NCBI GenBank assembly: GCA_011391185.1
Contig: JAABRB010000166.1
Span: 1 to 7,543, forward strand
Direction: 5' to 3'
Length of the DNA stretch: 7,543 nucleotides
From: Betaproteobacteria bacterium
GTDB taxonomy: Bacteria; Pseudomonadota; Gammaproteobacteria; Burkholderiales; SG8-39
In this document: positions 6,097 to 7,543 of the stretch, piece by piece
Layout: each line of letters starts with the position of its first letter
How positions within the stretch are numbered: the first letter of the stretch is position 1
Notes under the pieces: model-generated
Database searches by the model: none
The model's input: the letters and a program-made list of their open reading frames with translations, nothing else
Told to the model about the DNA's origin: nothing
Made by a program: the position numbers and the translations under genes

Positions 6097-6666
6097 TCAG
6101 CGCCGGGCGGCCTTCTCCGCCTGCCACGCCTCGCAGCGCTGCATCGCCTCCGGGGTGAACTCCGCCTGCGGTTCGTTGCCGCCGATCACGAACATCAGGA
6201 CATGCTCCCGGTCCGGCTCGTCGTAGGTGACGTTCATGAAGCGCCGCGCCACGCCGGTCGGGAACGAGATGACGTCGAGTGGCTCGAGATCGACCCCCTC
6301 GATCGCGTCGCCCTCGTTCCACTCGCACCGCCAGCGGCCGGTCATCGCGATGAACGTCTCGTTCGTGTCGTGGTTGTGCATCAGGGGGCCTTTGCCGGGC
6401 AGCGCCTTGCAATAACCGAGGTTGAATCCCTCGGCAATCGGGATCGCCGGCATGGCCGACGCGTCGTCGCCCACCGGCGACGTCGTGGCCTCGTTCTGCT
6501 TCTCCGACGGAGGCTGGAACCCGATCACCGCGAAGAGCGTCCGCCGGCATTCCGGCACGTCGCTGTCGGGCAACCCGCCGTCCGAGCCCTTGAGGTCCTT
6601 GAAGCGCGCCACGCGCTTCATCATGTCCTCGCGCGTCCACACGCGAATATCCTTCCAGTTGCTCAT
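6097..6666 (-). CDS. Cupin-domain protein
   Basis: 189 residues, starting at ATG with GGAGG 5 nt upstream. It is a single small cupin beta-barrel. Cupin motif 1 is GPLMHNHDTNETFIAMTG, with metal-ligand candidates H97, H99 and E103 and the closing G110. Cupin motif 2 is FPTGVARRFMN (135-145), where the usual metal-binding His is replaced by R141, leaving a possible two-His-one-carboxylate site. Residues 1-70 form a helical lead-in (VWTREDMMKRVARFKDL) before the barrel. There is no signal peptide or membrane segment, so it is cytoplasmic. Small cupins beside catabolic genes serve as dioxygenases, isomerases or ligand sensors; the exact role cannot be read here. It lies 159 bp upstream of hyuA on the same strand, with one REP-like element between them, and may share its transcript. 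Confidence 0.88.
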   Translation of the reverse strand: MSNWKDIRVWTREDMMKRVARFKDLKGSDGGLPDSDVPECRRTLFAVIGFQPPSEKQNEATTSPVGDDASAMPAIPIAEGFNLGYCKALPGKGPLMHNHDTNETFIAMTGRWRCEWNEGDAIEGVDLEPLDVISFPTGVARRFMNVTYDEPDREHVLMFVIGGNEPQAEFTPEAMQRCEAWQAEKAARR

Positions 6667-6722
6667 TGCTTCCTCCGATCAGTGATTGTCACGGCCGACG
6701 TGGGGTCGGTGTTCGGTTCCTT

Positions 6723-6768
6723 CCCCTCCTTTTCAAGGAGGGGTGGCTGCGAAGCAGCCGGGGTGGTT
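6723..6768 (+). repeat. REP-like two-hairpin element, copy 2
   Basis: CCCCTCCTT-TTC-AAGGAGGGG (6723-6743), T, then GGCTGC-GAA-GCAGCC (6745-6759) and GGGGTGGTT. The first hairpin is identical to that of copy 1; the second differs in sequence yet still pairs perfectly. It lies upstream of the cupin gene and is head-to-head with copy 3. Confidence 0.85.
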
Positions 6769-6819
6769 GAGGCTTCGGGCCGGCGCTGTACAACACCCTT
6801 TCTGCATAGATTCTGGAAC

Positions 6820-6862
6820 ACCACCCCGGCGCTCCGCGCCACCCCTCCTCGGAGAGGAGGGG
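6820..6862 (-). repeat. REP-like two-hairpin element, copy 3 (inverted)
   Basis: Read on the - strand: CCCCTCCTC-TCC-GAGGAGGGG, T, then GGCGC-GGA-GCGCC and GGGGTGGT. Both stems differ from copies 1 and 2 by paired changes that keep the helices. It ends 25 bp beyond the stop of the Mo-hydroxylase gene. Confidence 0.85.
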
Positions 6863-6887
6863 TGTGAACCATCGCTCCTGCCAACGC

Positions 6888-7543
6888 CTAGATCTTCCCG
6901 AGCGCCCGCAGCAGCACTTCCGGTGTAGTCGGCTGCGTGTTCACCTTGGTCTTGAGCGGCGCGAGGGCGTCGTTGATGGCATTGAGGATGACCGCCGGCG
7001 CGCCGCCGGTGCCCGCCTCGCCGGCGCCCTTCGCGCCGAGCGCGGACGTCCGGGTGGGCGTCTCGACGTGGCCGACCACCATCTCCGGCATCTCGACCGG
7101 CATCGGAACGAGGTAATCGGCCATGGTCGTGGTGAGGAGTTGCCCGCGCTCGTCGTAGATGCAGTGCTCGTAGAGCGCGCCGCCGATGCCCTGCACGATG
7201 CCGCCGTAGACCTGCTCGTCCACGAGCTTCGGATTGATCGCGCGGCCGCAGTCCTCCACGCACCAGTGCTTGAGCAGGCGGACGAACCCGGTGTCGGTGT
7301 CGATCTCGAGGTACGAGCCCTGCACGCCGTTGGTGAAAACGAAAGCATAGTCCTTGACGCGGAAGTGACGCGTCACGACGAGCTCCGGCTGCACGTCGTC
7401 CGGAAGATCGGAGGTCCGGTAGTAGACGATGCGCGTCAGCTCGTAGAGCGGCATGAGGCTCTCGGAGGTGCCGCGCCGGACGATCTTGCTCTCGACGAGA
7501 TCGAGCTCCTCCGGCTTCATCTTGAGCAGGTGGCCCGCGATCT
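6888..7543 (-). CDS. Xanthine dehydrogenase/CO dehydrogenase-family molybdopterin-binding subunit, 3' part
   Basis: The frame is open from the right edge of the window (complete codons from 7541) to a TAG at 6888-6890, giving the last 217 residues of a protein that is usually about 750-800 long; the Met at 7520 is internal, since the frame reads IAGHLLK just before it. The sequence is the C-terminal molybdopterin-binding domain of the xanthine dehydrogenase/aldehyde oxidase family: HWCVEDCGRAINP, VYGGIVQGIGGALYEHCIYD and LGAKGAGEAGTGGAPAVILN. The Glu in GAKGAGEAG (codon 7017-7019) is at the position of the conserved catalytic glutamate of the family. These enzymes hydroxylate aromatic heterocycles, purines, aldehydes or CO, with FAD and 2Fe-2S partner subunits expected to lie beyond the window. 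It is transcribed in the same direction as cupin, hyuA and hyuB and may be part of the same pathway. The substrate is not identifiable. Confidence 0.92.
   Translation of the reverse strand, partial: IAGHLLKMKPEELDLVESKIVRRGTSESLMPLYELTRIVYYRTSDLPDDVQPELVVTRHFRVKDYAFVFTNGVQGSYLEIDTDTGFVRLLKHWCVEDCGRAINPKLVDEQVYGGIVQGIGGALYEHCIYDERGQLLTTTMADYLVPMPVEMPEMVVGHVETPTRTSALGAKGAGEAGTGGAPAVILNAINDALAPLKTKVNTQPTTPEVLLRALGKI

Larger units (their letters stand above)
6723..6862. repeat. REPIN-like pair: two REP-like copies in inverted orientation
   Basis: Copies 2 and 3 face each other around a 51-bp non-coding core (6769-6819). Besides their own hairpins they can pair with each other: GCCGGGGTGGT (6757-6767) is the exact reverse complement of ACCACCCCGGC (6820-6830). 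The pair fills most of the 221-bp gap between the Mo-hydroxylase and cupin genes. REPINs are spread in trans by REP-associated transposases (RAYT); none is in the window. Confidence 0.65.

Noticed and set aside
6061..6867. Open frame on the + strand opposite the cupin gene and REP-like elements
   Set aside because: It runs through non-coding repeats and opposite a clear cupin gene; no domain is seen.

Overview
The window is GC-rich, densely coding bacterial DNA with Shine-Dalgarno-type ribosome sites. The gene families and the base composition fit a soil or freshwater proteobacterium, perhaps a betaproteobacterium. That placement is an inference from style; there is no marker gene here. I see no tRNA, rRNA, CRISPR array or transposase.

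Layout. On the + strand, the 3' part of a polysaccharide deacetylase (PuuE/NodB-like) gene (1-501) is followed after 17 bp by a TetR-family regulator (519-1274). On the - strand, reading from the right edge, come the 3' part of a molybdenum hydroxylase large subunit (6888-7543), a small cupin protein (6097-6666), a HyuA/acetone-carboxylase-beta-type ATPase subunit (3832-5937) and a HyuB/acetone-carboxylase-alpha-type subunit (1207-3513). The two blocks converge, and the coding 3' ends of tetR and hyuB overlap by 68 bp.

The core of the region is the hyuA-hyuB pair. Together such proteins form ATP-dependent hydrolases (hydantoinase, oxoprolinase) or carboxylases (acetone, acetophenone carboxylase). 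Three details favour the carboxylase side. The HyuB protein keeps an H-x2-D ... H set (H142, D145, H167) spaced like the Mn ligands I recall for acetone carboxylase alpha. It carries a C-terminal four-cysteine zinc-ribbon-like domain that resembles a fused small (gamma-type) subunit. HyuA has the acetone-carboxylase-like region around residues 92-141. The substrate cannot be read from sequence. A plausible but unproven picture is a catabolic cluster in which the Mo enzyme hydroxylates a substrate, the HyuAB enzyme carboxylates or hydrolyses it with ATP, the deacetylase-fold amidohydrolase acts on a C-N bond, and the TetR protein responds to a pathway compound.

The gaps are not empty. The 318-bp gap between hyuA and hyuB holds nested inverted repeats and a repeated ACGAACAAGGGG word. 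The gaps on either side of the cupin gene hold three copies of a two-hairpin REP-like element, two of them head-to-head as in a REPIN. Their stems vary in a compensatory way. Just upstream of hyuA lies an AT-rich island with a TACAAT box and two short palindromes, which is the best promoter/operator candidate in the window.
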